The translations under genes were made by a program, and so were the position numbers. Shown here in pieces: positions 7,097-14,027 of a stretch of DNA of 15,529 nucleotides (positions within the stretch are counted from its first letter, which is position 1; every line of letters starts with the position of its first letter). The notes under the pieces were generated by a model. It searched no databases. It was given only the letters and a program-made list of their open reading frames with translations, and was not told the origin of the DNA. Source of the DNA: Hydrogenothermaceae bacterium (lineage in GTDB: Bacteria; Aquificota; Aquificia; Aquificales; Hydrogenothermaceae); NCBI GenBank assembly GCA_015490675.1, contig WFXI01000272.1, positions 1 through 15,529 of the forward strand. The letters run 5' to 3'.

Positions 7097-8108
7097 GGAT
7101 ACCATTTTTTAATTCTTTAGGTATTAAATCTGCCCATTCTACATACTTAAAATTACCTAAAAATGAATCATCTATATATGTAGTAGCAAAACCTACGCCA
7201 TCGTATATATCCCCAGGATCAGCTCTATGCATAACAATTTTTGGATACGGAAGTTCTACAGGAGGATATGGCCAAGGCCAAGAAGTAGCTAAGTTACCAA
7301 TATGAACTATGTTATCGGTTCTATTATAAACTACTTGATGAACATGACCATGAATAGCTATAACCTTTTCAAACTTAGAAAGAATTTTTCTTACCTCATC
7401 TGCATCTTTGGTTTGAAAATTCCATCTAGGATAATAATTCCACAGCGGAGAATGTGTAAAAATTACAATCGGAGTATCTGGAGACAAGTTTTTTACATCA
7501 TTTTCCAGCCATTGAAGTTGCTTTTCGCCAACTCCCCAAAGACCACAAATATCACACTCTAACTCAGCGATTGCAAGCATTCTTTCCCAGGGAGACATAT
7601 CTCTTACTGTCCAAAAATCATCAACAAGAATTGAGTTCATACCTATGAAATGAACTCCCTTATGATTAAAACTCCAATATGGAGGTCCAAATAAACTTTT
7701 CCAAAATTCTCCTAAATCTAAATACCAATCATGTTCTCCTGGAATAATTTTGTAATCTATTTTTGCTTTTTTTAATTTATCTAAGATTTTCTTACCCTTT
7801 AAAAGTTCTTCTCTTTTTCCAAAGTTTGCTAAATCACCAATAAATATTACAAAATCTGGCTTAGGATTCATTTTAATTACATCATTAATTGCCCTTTCTA
7901 AAGTTTTGTCAAATCGATGGTTAGGCATTTCATATAGATGTGCATCGCCTATAACAGCAAAATTAAAAGGTATTACTTCTCTCTTATTATGAGAGTGAGC
8001 ATATCCCACATTTACAACACCTAAAAGAGGAGATATTGCTGACGCAGTAAAAGCTGTTAAGCCTGCCGTTGTAGAAATCTTAAGAAGATCTCTTCTAGAA
8101 ATTTTCAT
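7089..8108 (-). CDS. Tat-exported calcineurin-like metallophosphoesterase
   Basis: This is a two-metal phosphoesterase of about 339 residues with a twin-arginine signal (S4-R-R-D-L-L-K, hydrophobic stretch to about residue 36), so it is exported folded to the periplasm. Calcineurin-type motifs appear in order: D55-A-H57, G91-D92, G124-E-H-D127, H219 (FTHSP) and G254-H-V-H257. The usual GNHD is GEHD, so Glu125 replaces the metal-bridging Asn; my recollection is that exported relatives share this. The substrate is unknown (phosphomonoester, cyclic nucleotide or phospholipid are possible). I start at ATG 8108 rather than the in-frame TTG at 8123, because GGAGGT (8116-8121) is ideally placed for 8108 and overlaps the TTG codon region. 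It lies between the peroxidase and the cytochrome in one operon. Confidence 0.87.
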   Translation of the reverse strand: MKISRRDLLKISTTAGLTAFTASAISPLLGVVNVGYAHSHNKREVIPFNFAVIGDAHLYEMPNHRFDKTLERAINDVIKMNPKPDFVIFIGDLANFGKREELLKGKKILDKLKKAKIDYKIIPGEHDWYLDLGEFWKSLFGPPYWSFNHKGVHFIGMNSILVDDFWTVRDMSPWERMLAIAELECDICGLWGVGEKQLQWLENDVKNLSPDTPIVIFTHSPLWNYYPRWNFQTKDADEVRKILSKFEKVIAIHGHVHQVVYNRTDNIVHIGNLATSWPWPYPPVELPYPKIVMHRADPGDIYDGVGFATTYIDDSFLGNFKYVEWADLIPKELKNGIPL

Positions 8109-8115
8109 TTTTCTT

Positions 8116-8121
8116 ACCTCC
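8116..8121 (-). promoter_or_regulatory. Ribosome binding site that fixes the phosphoesterase start
   Basis: GGAGGT on the minus strand with 7 bases before the ATG at 8108. It overlaps the region just after the alternative TTG (8123), which therefore cannot use it. Confidence 0.8.
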
Positions 8122-8141
8122 AAATTTAGTGAATTATTTAT

Positions 8142-9239
8142 TTAATTTTCATCATATTCAGGCAATTCAGGTTCTTCTATCTGTGGAATATTTTTGCAAG
8201 TTAAGGCCCTTAGAAATGCTATAAGGGCTTCTTTTTCACTTTCTGTTAGATTCAAAGGTTTTAATAATGGATCTTTATTAGGAACTCTTCCTCCTCCTTT
8301 ATTATAGAACTCTACAACTTCTTTTAATGTTTTAAATACACCATTATGCATATACGGAGGAGTTAAAGACACATTCCTAACAGTTGGTGTTTTAAAAGCT
8401 CCTTTATCTTTTGGATTTTTTGTTACAAAGAATCTCCCTAAATCTCTATCAAATTCACTTGGATTTTTAAACCCAAATTGTTTGACTGCAAAATTTCTCG
8501 TAATTTTAGTTAAAATATTATCTTCTGCCTTACTTTTAGGAACACCAGTAACATGCAGTTTATTATCTGTAAAATTTGGTCCATTATGGCAATTTATACA
8601 TCCAGCCTTTCCTACAAATAACTTTAAACCTAATTTTTCTTTCTGATTTAGAGCATTTATATTTCCTTTTAAATAACTATCTAGAGGAGAATCATTACAA
8701 ACAATAGTCCTTTCAAAAGATGCTATAGCTTTTGCTACATTCTCTACTGTAATTGGTTGGTTTTGATTAGGGAAAGCTCTTCTAAACATTTCTCTATACT
8801 TAGAAATTGCTTTAAGCCTTTCTATCATCAAATCATAATGTAAGTTCATTTCAAATGGAGAGATTATAGGTTTTATTGCCTGCTCCTCTAAAGTTTTAGC
8901 TCTTCCATCCCAAAACATTGAGTTGTTATATGCCGAGTTTAGAATAGTAGGGGAATGTCTAAAATGTTCATTACCGGGATAAGCAGGTGACATTATTTGG
9001 TTCTTCCCCCAAGCATGAGACGGATCATGGCAAGTAGCACAAGAAGTACTACCATCTCCAGACAATCTTGGATCAAAGTATAGAAATTTTCCAAGTTCTA
9101 TTTTAGATTTAGTAGAAATATTATCTTCAGGATCTGGTGGTTTATCAGGAAGAGGAGATAAATTACTTTCAGCAAAAGAAAAGTTTACTAATAAAGCCAT
9201 GCTAAATAATAATACAAATGTTACCTTATCCTTTACCAT
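8142..9239 (-). CDS. Di-heme cytochrome c peroxidase (CcpA/MauG family), periplasmic
   Basis: The mature protein should reduce hydrogen peroxide to water in the periplasm with electrons from a small cytochrome or cupredoxin. The 365-residue precursor has a Sec signal (about 1-23, cleavage after SFA) and two heme motifs, C67-A-T-C70-H71 (low-potential heme) and C214-I-N-C217-H218 (high-potential heme). E130 in SPFEMN fits the catalytic glutamate. M297 in PYMHNG fits the axial Met ligand of true peroxidases; MauG has Tyr instead, so peroxidase is favoured over MauG. I start at ATG 9239, preceded by GGAGGT (9248-9253, 8-base gap). A longer in-frame TTG start at 9269 would overlap the upstream gene and lacks a binding site. 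It lies 16 bases after the copper protein gene. Confidence 0.9.
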   Translation of the reverse strand: MVKDKVTFVLLFSMALLVNFSFAESNLSPLPDKPPDPEDNISTKSKIELGKFLYFDPRLSGDGSTSCATCHDPSHAWGKNQIMSPAYPGNEHFRHSPTILNSAYNNSMFWDGRAKTLEEQAIKPIISPFEMNLHYDLMIERLKAISKYREMFRRAFPNQNQPITVENVAKAIASFERTIVCNDSPLDSYLKGNINALNQKEKLGLKLFVGKAGCINCHNGPNFTDNKLHVTGVPKSKAEDNILTKITRNFAVKQFGFKNPSEFDRDLGRFFVTKNPKDKGAFKTPTVRNVSLTPPYMHNGVFKTLKEVVEFYNKGGGRVPNKDPLLKPLNLTESEKEALIAFLRALTCKNIPQIEEPELPEYDEN

Positions 9240-9247
9240 CTCTGTAT

Positions 9248-9253
9248 ACCTCC
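9248..9253 (-). promoter_or_regulatory. Ribosome binding site that fixes the peroxidase start
   Basis: GGAGGT on the minus strand, 8 bases before the ATG at 9239. It lies within the extension that a TTG start at 9269 would encode, which argues against that longer form. Confidence 0.8.
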
Positions 9254-9255
9254 AT

Positions 9256-10032
9256 TTATTCGATTTCAAAATAGACTTTTGTAATCTTATTTTTTTCTAC
9301 TTTGACCCTAAGTTCTTTTTCTCCAAAACCTTCATGCCACATCTTTAGAGTGTAATTGCCTTCAGGGACATTTTTAATAATGAACTTACCTTTTTCATTA
9401 GTTATGGAGTGAAAAGGATTTGGAGAAACTATTGCCCAAGCTAACATCCATCCGTGGATACTGCATGTAATTTTTACAACTCCAGGTTTATCTAATTGAA
9501 CCTTATCTATCATGCCTTTTTTGTGTTGAGATAATTTGAATATAGTTTCAAAATCTTGTACACCTGTAGCTTCATGTTTTACAGGATCTTCATTTTTTAC
9601 TATAAGATTATCACCTGCTGTTAAGGCTATAATACGAGGATGAAATTCACATTTTTTTTGTACTAGAAGAACATTATTATTACTTGGAATATTTATATCT
9701 TGTATAAAAACAACAGCATTTTTAACACCTTTATTATTTCCAAGTACATATACTTTATCTACTTTAAATCCTCTACCACAAACTTTTTTATCCTTTGTTA
9801 TAAGCTTCCTTTTATTTTTTAGTAGCTTCTTTCCCTTATAAATAACATATCCTTCAATAGTCCCTGTTAAATCTAAGTTTTTAGAGGATTCTCTATAATA
9901 GGATATATCTGCTGATGGGAAATATTTCACATACTCTAAGTAGTAGTGTCCTTGCCTAAACTTTTCTGAATCCTTAGCATAACCATTAAAAATAAGAGTA
10001 ATGATTACTAATAATAATTTAAGTAAAATCAT
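9256..10032 (-). CDS. Exported cupredoxin-like copper protein with C-terminal carboxypeptidase-regulatory-like domain
   Basis: This 258-residue precursor has a Sec signal (about 1-19, cleavage near GYA). Residues about 55-200 form a cupredoxin-like domain with a likely type 1 copper site: H153 (VKHEATG), C190, H193 and M196 (TCSIHGWM). C85 and C128 may form a disulfide. Residues about 203-258 resemble a small beta-sandwich of the carboxypeptidase regulatory type (GKFIIKNVPEGNYTLKMWHEG). Such proteins are often annotated loosely as methylamine utilization proteins, but no methylamine dehydrogenase genes are here. It probably shuttles electrons to or from the di-heme peroxidase that follows, or binds copper. 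It is the first gene of the operon; GGAGGT (10041-10046) lies 8 bases before the ATG, behind a consensus promoter and palindromic operator. Confidence 0.83.
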   Translation of the reverse strand: MILLKLLLVIITLIFNGYAKDSEKFRQGHYYLEYVKYFPSADISYYRESSKNLDLTGTIEGYVIYKGKKLLKNKRKLITKDKKVCGRGFKVDKVYVLGNNKGVKNAVVFIQDINIPSNNNVLLVQKKCEFHPRIIALTAGDNLIVKNEDPVKHEATGVQDFETIFKLSQHKKGMIDKVQLDKPGVVKITCSIHGWMLAWAIVSPNPFHSITNEKGKFIIKNVPEGNYTLKMWHEGFGEKELRVKVEKNKITKVYFEIE

Positions 10033-10046
10033 TTTTATATACCTCC

Positions 10047-10071
10047 AAAATTAATAATCATTATTAATTTT
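10047..10071. promoter_or_regulatory. Perfect palindromic operator resembling a Fur/PerR box
   Basis: Two perfect 12-base arms, AAAATTAATAAT (10047-10058) and ATTATTAATTTT (10060-10071), flank a central C. The inner 15 bases, TAATAATCATTATTA, match the 7-1-7 Fur pattern (TGATAAT-N-ATTATCA) and the PerR pattern (TTATAAT-N-ATTATAA) at 12 of 14 positions each. It covers the predicted transcription start of the redox operon, so a bound repressor would block it. Which family member binds is not decidable by eye. Confidence 0.62.
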
Positions 10072-10072
10072 A

Positions 10073-10101
10073 ATTAGTAAATAAAAAAATTTTTCTGTCA
10101 A
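10073..10101 (-). promoter_or_regulatory. Promoter of the periplasmic redox operon
   Basis: On the minus strand a consensus -35 TTGACA (10096-10101) is followed after 17 bases by ACTAAT (10073-10078), which matches the -10 consensus at four positions. The predicted start point, near 10066, lies inside the palindrome at 10047-10071. Confidence 0.6.
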
Positions 10102-10172
10102 GAGTTTTTTTATTTTTATAACTTATGATGTATCTTATTGTTATTAAATTCTAATATTCATAAACTTTTAAT

Positions 10173-10364
10173 ATGAAAGAAAAGGTATTAGAAGCTATAA
10201 GACTTTCAAATAGGCCACTAAAAACAGGGGATTTAGAAAAACTTACAGGTGTTCCTAGAAATGAAATTCAGAAGATTATTAATGAACTTGCTTTAGAAGG
10301 GAAAATTAAAGTTGATAAATGCTATAACAAAGTTTTAGGCTTAATTGAGGAAAAAGAGTTATGA
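10173..10364 (+). CDS. Small winged-helix DNA-binding protein
   Basis: This 63-residue protein consists of essentially one winged helix-turn-helix. Helix 1 is MKEKVLEAIRLSNRPL, a turn and helix follow at TGDLEKLTG, the recognition helix is PRNEIQKIINELALEG, and a short beta wing follows (KIKVDKCYNKVLGLI). Similar mini-regulators of 60-70 residues are common in thermophilic bacteria. There is no effector domain. No Shine-Dalgarno sequence is obvious; TAATAT at 10152-10157 could be a -10 giving a very short leader. It is divergent from the redox operon across a 140-base spacer that holds the operon's promoter and palindrome, so it could regulate that operon, but this is only positional inference. 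Its stop overlaps the stop region of the convergent tiny gene by 6 bases. Confidence 0.7.
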   Translation: MKEKVLEAIRLSNRPLKTGDLEKLTGVPRNEIQKIINELALEGKIKVDKCYNKVLGLIEEKEL

Positions 10365-10469
10365 ATGCTTTTGTTTATTTTGTAATGATAATCCAAAAAC
10401 AAATGCAATTATTCCAAATAAAACTGCAAAACTACCAACAAGTATTAAATTTAATATCTCAGTGTTCAT
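10359..10469 (-). CDS. 36-residue single-pass membrane protein
   Basis: The minus strand encodes a short protein beginning MNTEILNLILVGSFA and ending in the charged tail NKQKHS, with one hydrophobic helix of about 22 residues (5-28). GGAGG lies about 9 bases before the ATG, inside the upstream gene. The start codon overlaps that gene's TGA by 11 bases, so the two are probably translationally coupled. The size and shape recall small accessory subunits of membrane complexes, but I do not recognise a family. A plus-strand frame over this region (10361-10702) lacks these features and is rejected. Confidence 0.62.
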   Translation of the reverse strand: MNTEILNLILVGSFAVLFGIIAFVFGLSLQNKQKHS

Positions 10470-10662
10470 TCTCGTCTTCCTCCAGAGAAGATAATAACAC
10501 ACCTACTATAAAAAATATACATGCAAAAATTATAGCTACAATAGATGTTTTTAAATTTATACTGTTTTTAACAAACGGTTGTATTATAGCAAAAACTAAA
10601 AAAGCAATGCCTAAATTGATAAAGCCTTTTCCAAGTTCATTTAAACCTTTTATCAACCTCAT
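10459..10662 (-). CDS. 67-residue two-helix membrane protein
   Basis: The protein has a short amphipathic N-terminus (MRLIKGLNELGKGF), two hydrophobic segments (about 15-31 and 38-57) and an acidic tail ending in EEDENEH. It therefore probably sits in the inner membrane as a hairpin. No family is recognised. A TATAAT box (10671-10676, minus strand) lies only 8 bases before the ATG and no Shine-Dalgarno sequence is seen, so the mRNA may be leaderless. It is divergent from the iron-sulfur protein gene (32-base gap) and overlaps the 36-residue gene downstream. Confidence 0.62.
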   Translation of the reverse strand: MRLIKGLNELGKGFINLGIAFLVFAIIQPFVKNSINLKTSIVAIIFACIFFIVGVLLSSLEEDENEH

Positions 10663-10670
10663 AATGAAAG

Positions 10671-10676
10671 ATTATA
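10671..10676 (-). promoter_or_regulatory. Perfect -10 box for the two tiny membrane genes
   Basis: TATAAT on the minus strand lies 8 bases before the ATG at 10662, placing transcription start at or within a few bases of the start codon. No good -35 is visible at the expected distance. Confidence 0.42.
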
Positions 10677-10694
10677 GCAGAAAGGAGGAAAATA

Positions 10695-11954
10695 ATGGCT
10701 AATGAAATAAAAGTTGAACTTTCTGTTGAGCTTGCTCATCAGTGTGTAAAATGCTCTGCGTGTAGGTCTGTTTGTCCTACATATAGTGTAGTAAAAGAAG
10801 AAAGAAGCTCTCCAAGGGGAAGACTTGCACTAGCAGAAGCTGTTGTGGATGGAATAATGCCACTTACAGAAGAAGTTGTAGCCCAGTGGAATGAATGTGC
10901 TATGTGTAGAAGATGTGAGTGGATTTGTCCAAACGAAGTTGAGTATAAAGAAATAATGTTTAGAGCCCGTCATATGGGAAATAAAGAGCTAGGTAAAAAA
11001 GATATTGTAAAAACTGCAGTTTTCACTGGGCTTTCTATGATGGGTAATCTAATAACAAAAACTGCTATGAAGTTTGCCCCATCTTTAATGGAAGCTTATG
11101 GAAAGCTTTTCAAAAAAGAAGTTCCAGAATATAATGCAGTATTTTTAGATACAGGTATTCCAAAGTATACAAAGTTAATGCCTAAACCAACAGCAAAACC
11201 TTTTGGTTTAAGAGGGAAAATTGTAAAACCTAAAAAAGAGAAAAAAGGAAAACTGTTATTTTTCACAGGTTGTATGATAGATGCATTTTACGGGAAAACA
11301 GGAGAAAGTGTTTTAAAGCTTATGGAAACTGCTGGATACGAAGTGGTTGTTCCTGAAAATATTAGATGCTGTGGAGCACCTCATTTATACGGTGGTAATG
11401 TTGAGGCTTTTGAAAAATTAATGAAGCATAATAAAGAAGAAATTAACAAATACGAATTTGATTATATAGTTGTTGCTTGCCCTACCTGCGGAGGGGCTTT
11501 AAAAGAAGAATACAAATATCCTGTTAAAGATTTTGCAGAAATACTGGAAGAACAAGGATATATAACATTCAAAGGAAACGGAGAAAAAGTAACATTCCAT
11601 TTCCCTTGTCACTCCTACACAGCAATGAACACAAATCCAAATACTTATAGAAATGTTTTAAAAAGTGTAAAAGATGCTGAGTATGTTGAAGGTGAACAAG
11701 CTATGATGTGTTGTGGATTTGCTGGATATTTCTCTGTTGCTAATTATGAAGTTGCTACTGAGCTTCAAAAAAGAAAAGTTAAAGATTTAGAAAATACACA
11801 GGCTCAGTATGTTCTAAGTGACTGTCCAGGATGTGTGTTTAATATTGCAGATGGAATGTATAAACATAGTGAAAACTACAAAAATATAAAAGTTCAGCAT
11901 CTTGCAGATTACCTTGCAGAAAGGTTAGTAGAGGAAGAAGCCAAATTAGGATAG
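10695..11954 (+). CDS. GlcF/heterodisulfide-reductase-like iron-sulfur protein
   Basis: This 419-residue soluble protein has two [4Fe-4S] motifs near its N-terminus: C17-C20-C23-C27 (CVKCSACRSVCP) and C68-C71-C74-C78 (CAMCRRCEWICP). It has the SPRGRLALAE stretch typical of GlcF, the iron-sulfur subunit of glycolate oxidase. The C-terminal half has two cysteine-rich CCG repeats: FFTGCM...CCGAPH with CPTCGG, and FPCH...CCGFAG with CPGC. Such proteins pass electrons from a flavin dehydrogenase (lactate, glycolate or glycerol-3-phosphate) or a heterodisulfide-type reaction to a quinone or carrier. No flavoprotein gene (GlcD-like) is next to it, so the substrate is unknown. AAAGGAGG sits 6 bases before the ATG. 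Confidence 0.87.
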   Translation: MANEIKVELSVELAHQCVKCSACRSVCPTYSVVKEERSSPRGRLALAEAVVDGIMPLTEEVVAQWNECAMCRRCEWICPNEVEYKEIMFRARHMGNKELGKKDIVKTAVFTGLSMMGNLITKTAMKFAPSLMEAYGKLFKKEVPEYNAVFLDTGIPKYTKLMPKPTAKPFGLRGKIVKPKKEKKGKLLFFTGCMIDAFYGKTGESVLKLMETAGYEVVVPENIRCCGAPHLYGGNVEAFEKLMKHNKEEINKYEFDYIVVACPTCGGALKEEYKYPVKDFAEILEEQGYITFKGNGEKVTFHFPCHSYTAMNTNPNTYRNVLKSVKDAEYVEGEQAMMCCGFAGYFSVANYEVATELQKRKVKDLENTQAQYVLSDCPGCVFNIADGMYKHSENYKNIKVQHLADYLAERLVEEEAKLG

Positions 11955-11990
11955 AATATTTATCAAATATTAATAATAAGTAGGAGCGAA

Positions 11991-12854
11991 ATGGCAAAAA
12001 CCCTAAAGCAGTTTTTAGAAGAAAACCACTTAACATTAAACGATAATGCAAAGCTTTTATTTGAAAAACTTGGTCTTGATTATGAGATATTGAAAGAGTT
12101 AGAAGAAAAGTATGGTAAATCTGACAAAATGTCTAAATCTAAGCATAATACAGTTGACCCTGATGAGATGATAGAAAAATATGGAGCAGATACTGTTAGA
12201 TTATATACCCTTTTTGCTGCTCCGCCTCAAAATAATTTTGATTGGATAGAAAGTGGTGTAGAAGGAGCCCATAGATTTATAAAGAGAGTCTGGAATTTAG
12301 TTATTTCAAATGCAGAAAAAATAAAAGATATATCCTATACAAAAGAAGATTTTAAAAATTTATCAGAAGAAGACCAAAAATTAAGAAGAAAACTACATCA
12401 AACTATTAAAAAAGTAGATGAAGATATAACAAAAGAGTATCAATTTAACACTGCTATTGCTTCAATAATGGAATTGGTTAATGAAATAAGCTCTTATAAA
12501 GGAAATAATACAAAAGTTTTAAAGGAAGCTATAGAAAATTTAATTTTACTACTATCTCCATTTACACCATTTTTATCAGATACACTCTGGAAAGAAATAG
12601 GGAATACAGGCTTTACAATAAATCAACCTTTCCCTGAATATGATGAAGAAGCTTTAGTGGAAAAAACAAAAGAAATTCCTATTCAGATTAATGGAAAAGT
12701 TAGAGGTAAAGTTACTGTAAGTGCCGATGCAACAGAAGAAGATGTCCTAAATGTAGCAAAGGAGGATGAAAATATAAAAAGATGGTTAGAAGGTAAACAA
12801 ATTGTAAAAACTATTTTTATTAAAGGAAAAATATTAAATATAGTGGTTAAATGA
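11991..12854 (+). CDS. leuS: Leucyl-tRNA synthetase, beta (C-terminal) subunit
   Basis: This is the C-terminal third of LeuRS as an independent 287-residue protein. After about 40 lineage-specific residues comes the class I KMSKS loop (46-50, in KMSKSKHN), then DPDEMIEKYGADTVRLY and GVEGAHRFIKRVWNL. The helical anticodon-binding domain follows, then the C-terminal LeuRS domain (PIQINGKVRGKV and a final KILNIVVK). The HIGH motif and editing domain are absent; they must lie on a separate alpha subunit elsewhere. The known Aquifex LeuRS is split in the same place, so this is a natural alpha/beta enzyme, not a broken gene. Upstream is an unrelated gene, and GGAG about 5 bases before the ATG shows independent initiation. 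The stop overlaps the next ATG (ATGA). Confidence 0.94.
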   Translation: MAKTLKQFLEENHLTLNDNAKLLFEKLGLDYEILKELEEKYGKSDKMSKSKHNTVDPDEMIEKYGADTVRLYTLFAAPPQNNFDWIESGVEGAHRFIKRVWNLVISNAEKIKDISYTKEDFKNLSEEDQKLRRKLHQTIKKVDEDITKEYQFNTAIASIMELVNEISSYKGNNTKVLKEAIENLILLLSPFTPFLSDTLWKEIGNTGFTINQPFPEYDEEALVEKTKEIPIQINGKVRGKVTVSADATEEDVLNVAKEDENIKRWLEGKQIVKTIFIKGKILNIVVK

Positions 12855-13582
12855 TAAATCTTATTTATCTTCTTTTCTTGTTTTTTATTTCTTTATCCTT
12901 TGCTAAAGATGAAAAAAAACAAAATTTCAGTATATCTTTGGGAGTAGTTTCAACTACAGGAAACTCAGAAACTACAACTGTTAGAGGTAATATAGATTAC
13001 GCTTATAAAGGTGAAAAGTGGAGGGAATATTTAAAAGTTTCTGGATTATATGGTGAAAGCAAAGGTGAGAAAACTGCAGAAAGAGTAGAAGGTTGGGGGC
13101 GATTAGAAAGAAGATTTCTTCCAATCTTCATATTCTGGGATATAATTTACTATAGAAACCCTTTTCAAGGATACGAACACTCTGTAGGAACAGGTCCAGG
13201 AATAGGAATATATTTGTTTAAAAATGAAAAAATTTATTTATCTACATCTTATTATGTTTACAGAATGTATAATGAGTTAACAGATAAATACACAGCCCCT
13301 ATAACAAATGACACAGAAAGATATTTCCTACATCATATAGAAGAAAGATTTAGAATAAAATTCCTAGAAAATGTAAAATTTAAACAAAAAGTAATATATA
13401 AACAAACATCTAGAAGCAGTAAAGATTACTTTGTAACTGCAGAAAACACTTTGGAAAATAAAATAACGAAAAATTTATCTCTAGAAATATCTTACAACTT
13501 AAATTATCAAAATCTCCCTGTTGAAGAAAATATTAAAAAGTTAGATACTATATTTATTACATCTGTTAAATACACTTTTTAA
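12851..13582 (+). CDS. DUF481-type outer-membrane beta-barrel protein
   Basis: This 243-residue precursor has a Sec signal peptide (about 1-18, cleavage after SFA). The rest is alternating beta-strand sequence rich in Tyr and charged residues. SISLGVVSTTGNSETTTVRGNIDYAY-type opening strands are characteristic of DUF481 (YdiY-like) barrels, and the last residue is Phe, as in substrates of the BAM outer-membrane assembly machinery. Function is unknown for the family; some members are salt- or acid-induced. The ATG overlaps the leuS stop by four bases, so translation is probably coupled, but no functional link with LeuRS is apparent. Confidence 0.82.
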   Translation: MINLIYLLFLFFISLSFAKDEKKQNFSISLGVVSTTGNSETTTVRGNIDYAYKGEKWREYLKVSGLYGESKGEKTAERVEGWGRLERRFLPIFIFWDIIYYRNPFQGYEHSVGTGPGIGIYLFKNEKIYLSTSYYVYRMYNELTDKYTAPITNDTERYFLHHIEERFRIKFLENVKFKQKVIYKQTSRSSKDYFVTAENTLENKITKNLSLEISYNLNYQNLPVEENIKKLDTIFITSVKYTF

Positions 13583-13592
13583 GGGGTAGGTT

Positions 13593-14027
13593 ATGGCATT
13601 TACAAAATTAGTTCTTGGTTACGATGGCTCTGAATCTAGTAAAAAAGCATTAAAAAAGGCAATTGAAATCACAAAATGTCTAAAAACACAATTACACATT
13701 GTTGGTGTTGTAAGACCTTTTGAATTTGCAGCAATTGATTATATTCCACCAGAAGAAATTGAAAAATACGAACAGGAAGAAATATCAAAGGAAGAAAAAT
13801 ACTTAAAAGAAGCTATTAAAGAAGCAAAAAAAGAAGGAATTGATGCAGTTGCTAGAGTTTTAGAAGGTGAGCCAGCGGAAGAAATTATGGATTATGCAGA
13901 TAATATAGGTGCAGATTTAATCATTGTAGGACATAGGGGCGTCGGTGGATTTAAAAGGCTATTACTTGGTAGCACAGCAAGTAATCTAATTAAATATGCT
14001 AATCAGTCAGTTTTAGTTGTTAAGTAG
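13593..14027 (+). CDS. UspA-family universal stress protein, ATP-binding type
   Basis: This 144-residue single-domain protein has an alpha/beta UspA fold. D11 lies in LGYDGSESSKKAL at the end of the first strand. The nucleotide motif G113-H-R-G116-(9 residues)-G126-S127 (GHRGVGGFKRLLLGST) is complete, so it should bind ATP like the MJ0577 class rather than the non-binding UspA class. The ending ANQSVLVVK is typical. The ligand and process are not revealed. It lies 10 bases after the DUF481 gene and has GGGGTAGG before its ATG, so it is probably in the same transcript. Its TAG overlaps the end of the convergent DedA gene by 8 bases. Confidence 0.92.
   Translation: MAFTKLVLGYDGSESSKKALKKAIEITKCLKTQLHIVGVVRPFEFAAIDYIPPEEIEKYEQEEISKEEKYLKEAIKEAKKEGIDAVARVLEGEPAEEIMDYADNIGADLIIVGHRGVGGFKRLLLGSTASNLIKYANQSVLVVK

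Noticed and set aside
8109..8123. TTG start giving a five-residue longer phosphoesterase
   Set aside because: GGAGGT at 8116-8121 fits ATG 8108 and would lie within the coding region of the longer form.
9240..9269. TTG start giving a ten-residue longer peroxidase
   Set aside because: It would overlap the upstream gene, has no binding site of its own, and would encode the ribosome binding site of ATG 9239.
6582..10032. Methylamine utilization (mau) operon
   Set aside because: The peroxidase has Met297 at the axial position where MauG has Tyr, and no methylamine dehydrogenase subunits are present.
10361..10702. Plus-strand 113-codon frame over the tiny membrane genes
   Set aside because: It covers two minus-strand frames that have ribosome binding or promoter signals and clear membrane segments, and its own sequence has no coherent domain.
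11955..11971. Inverted repeat AATATTT-ATC-AAATATT after the iron-sulfur gene
   Set aside because: It is AT-only, weak and not followed by a T-run, so it is not supported as a terminator; such repeats arise easily in this base composition.
11991..12854. leuS as a truncated pseudogene
   Set aside because: The open frame has its own ribosome binding site, intact KMSKS and C-terminal domains, and matches the known alpha/beta split of Aquifex.
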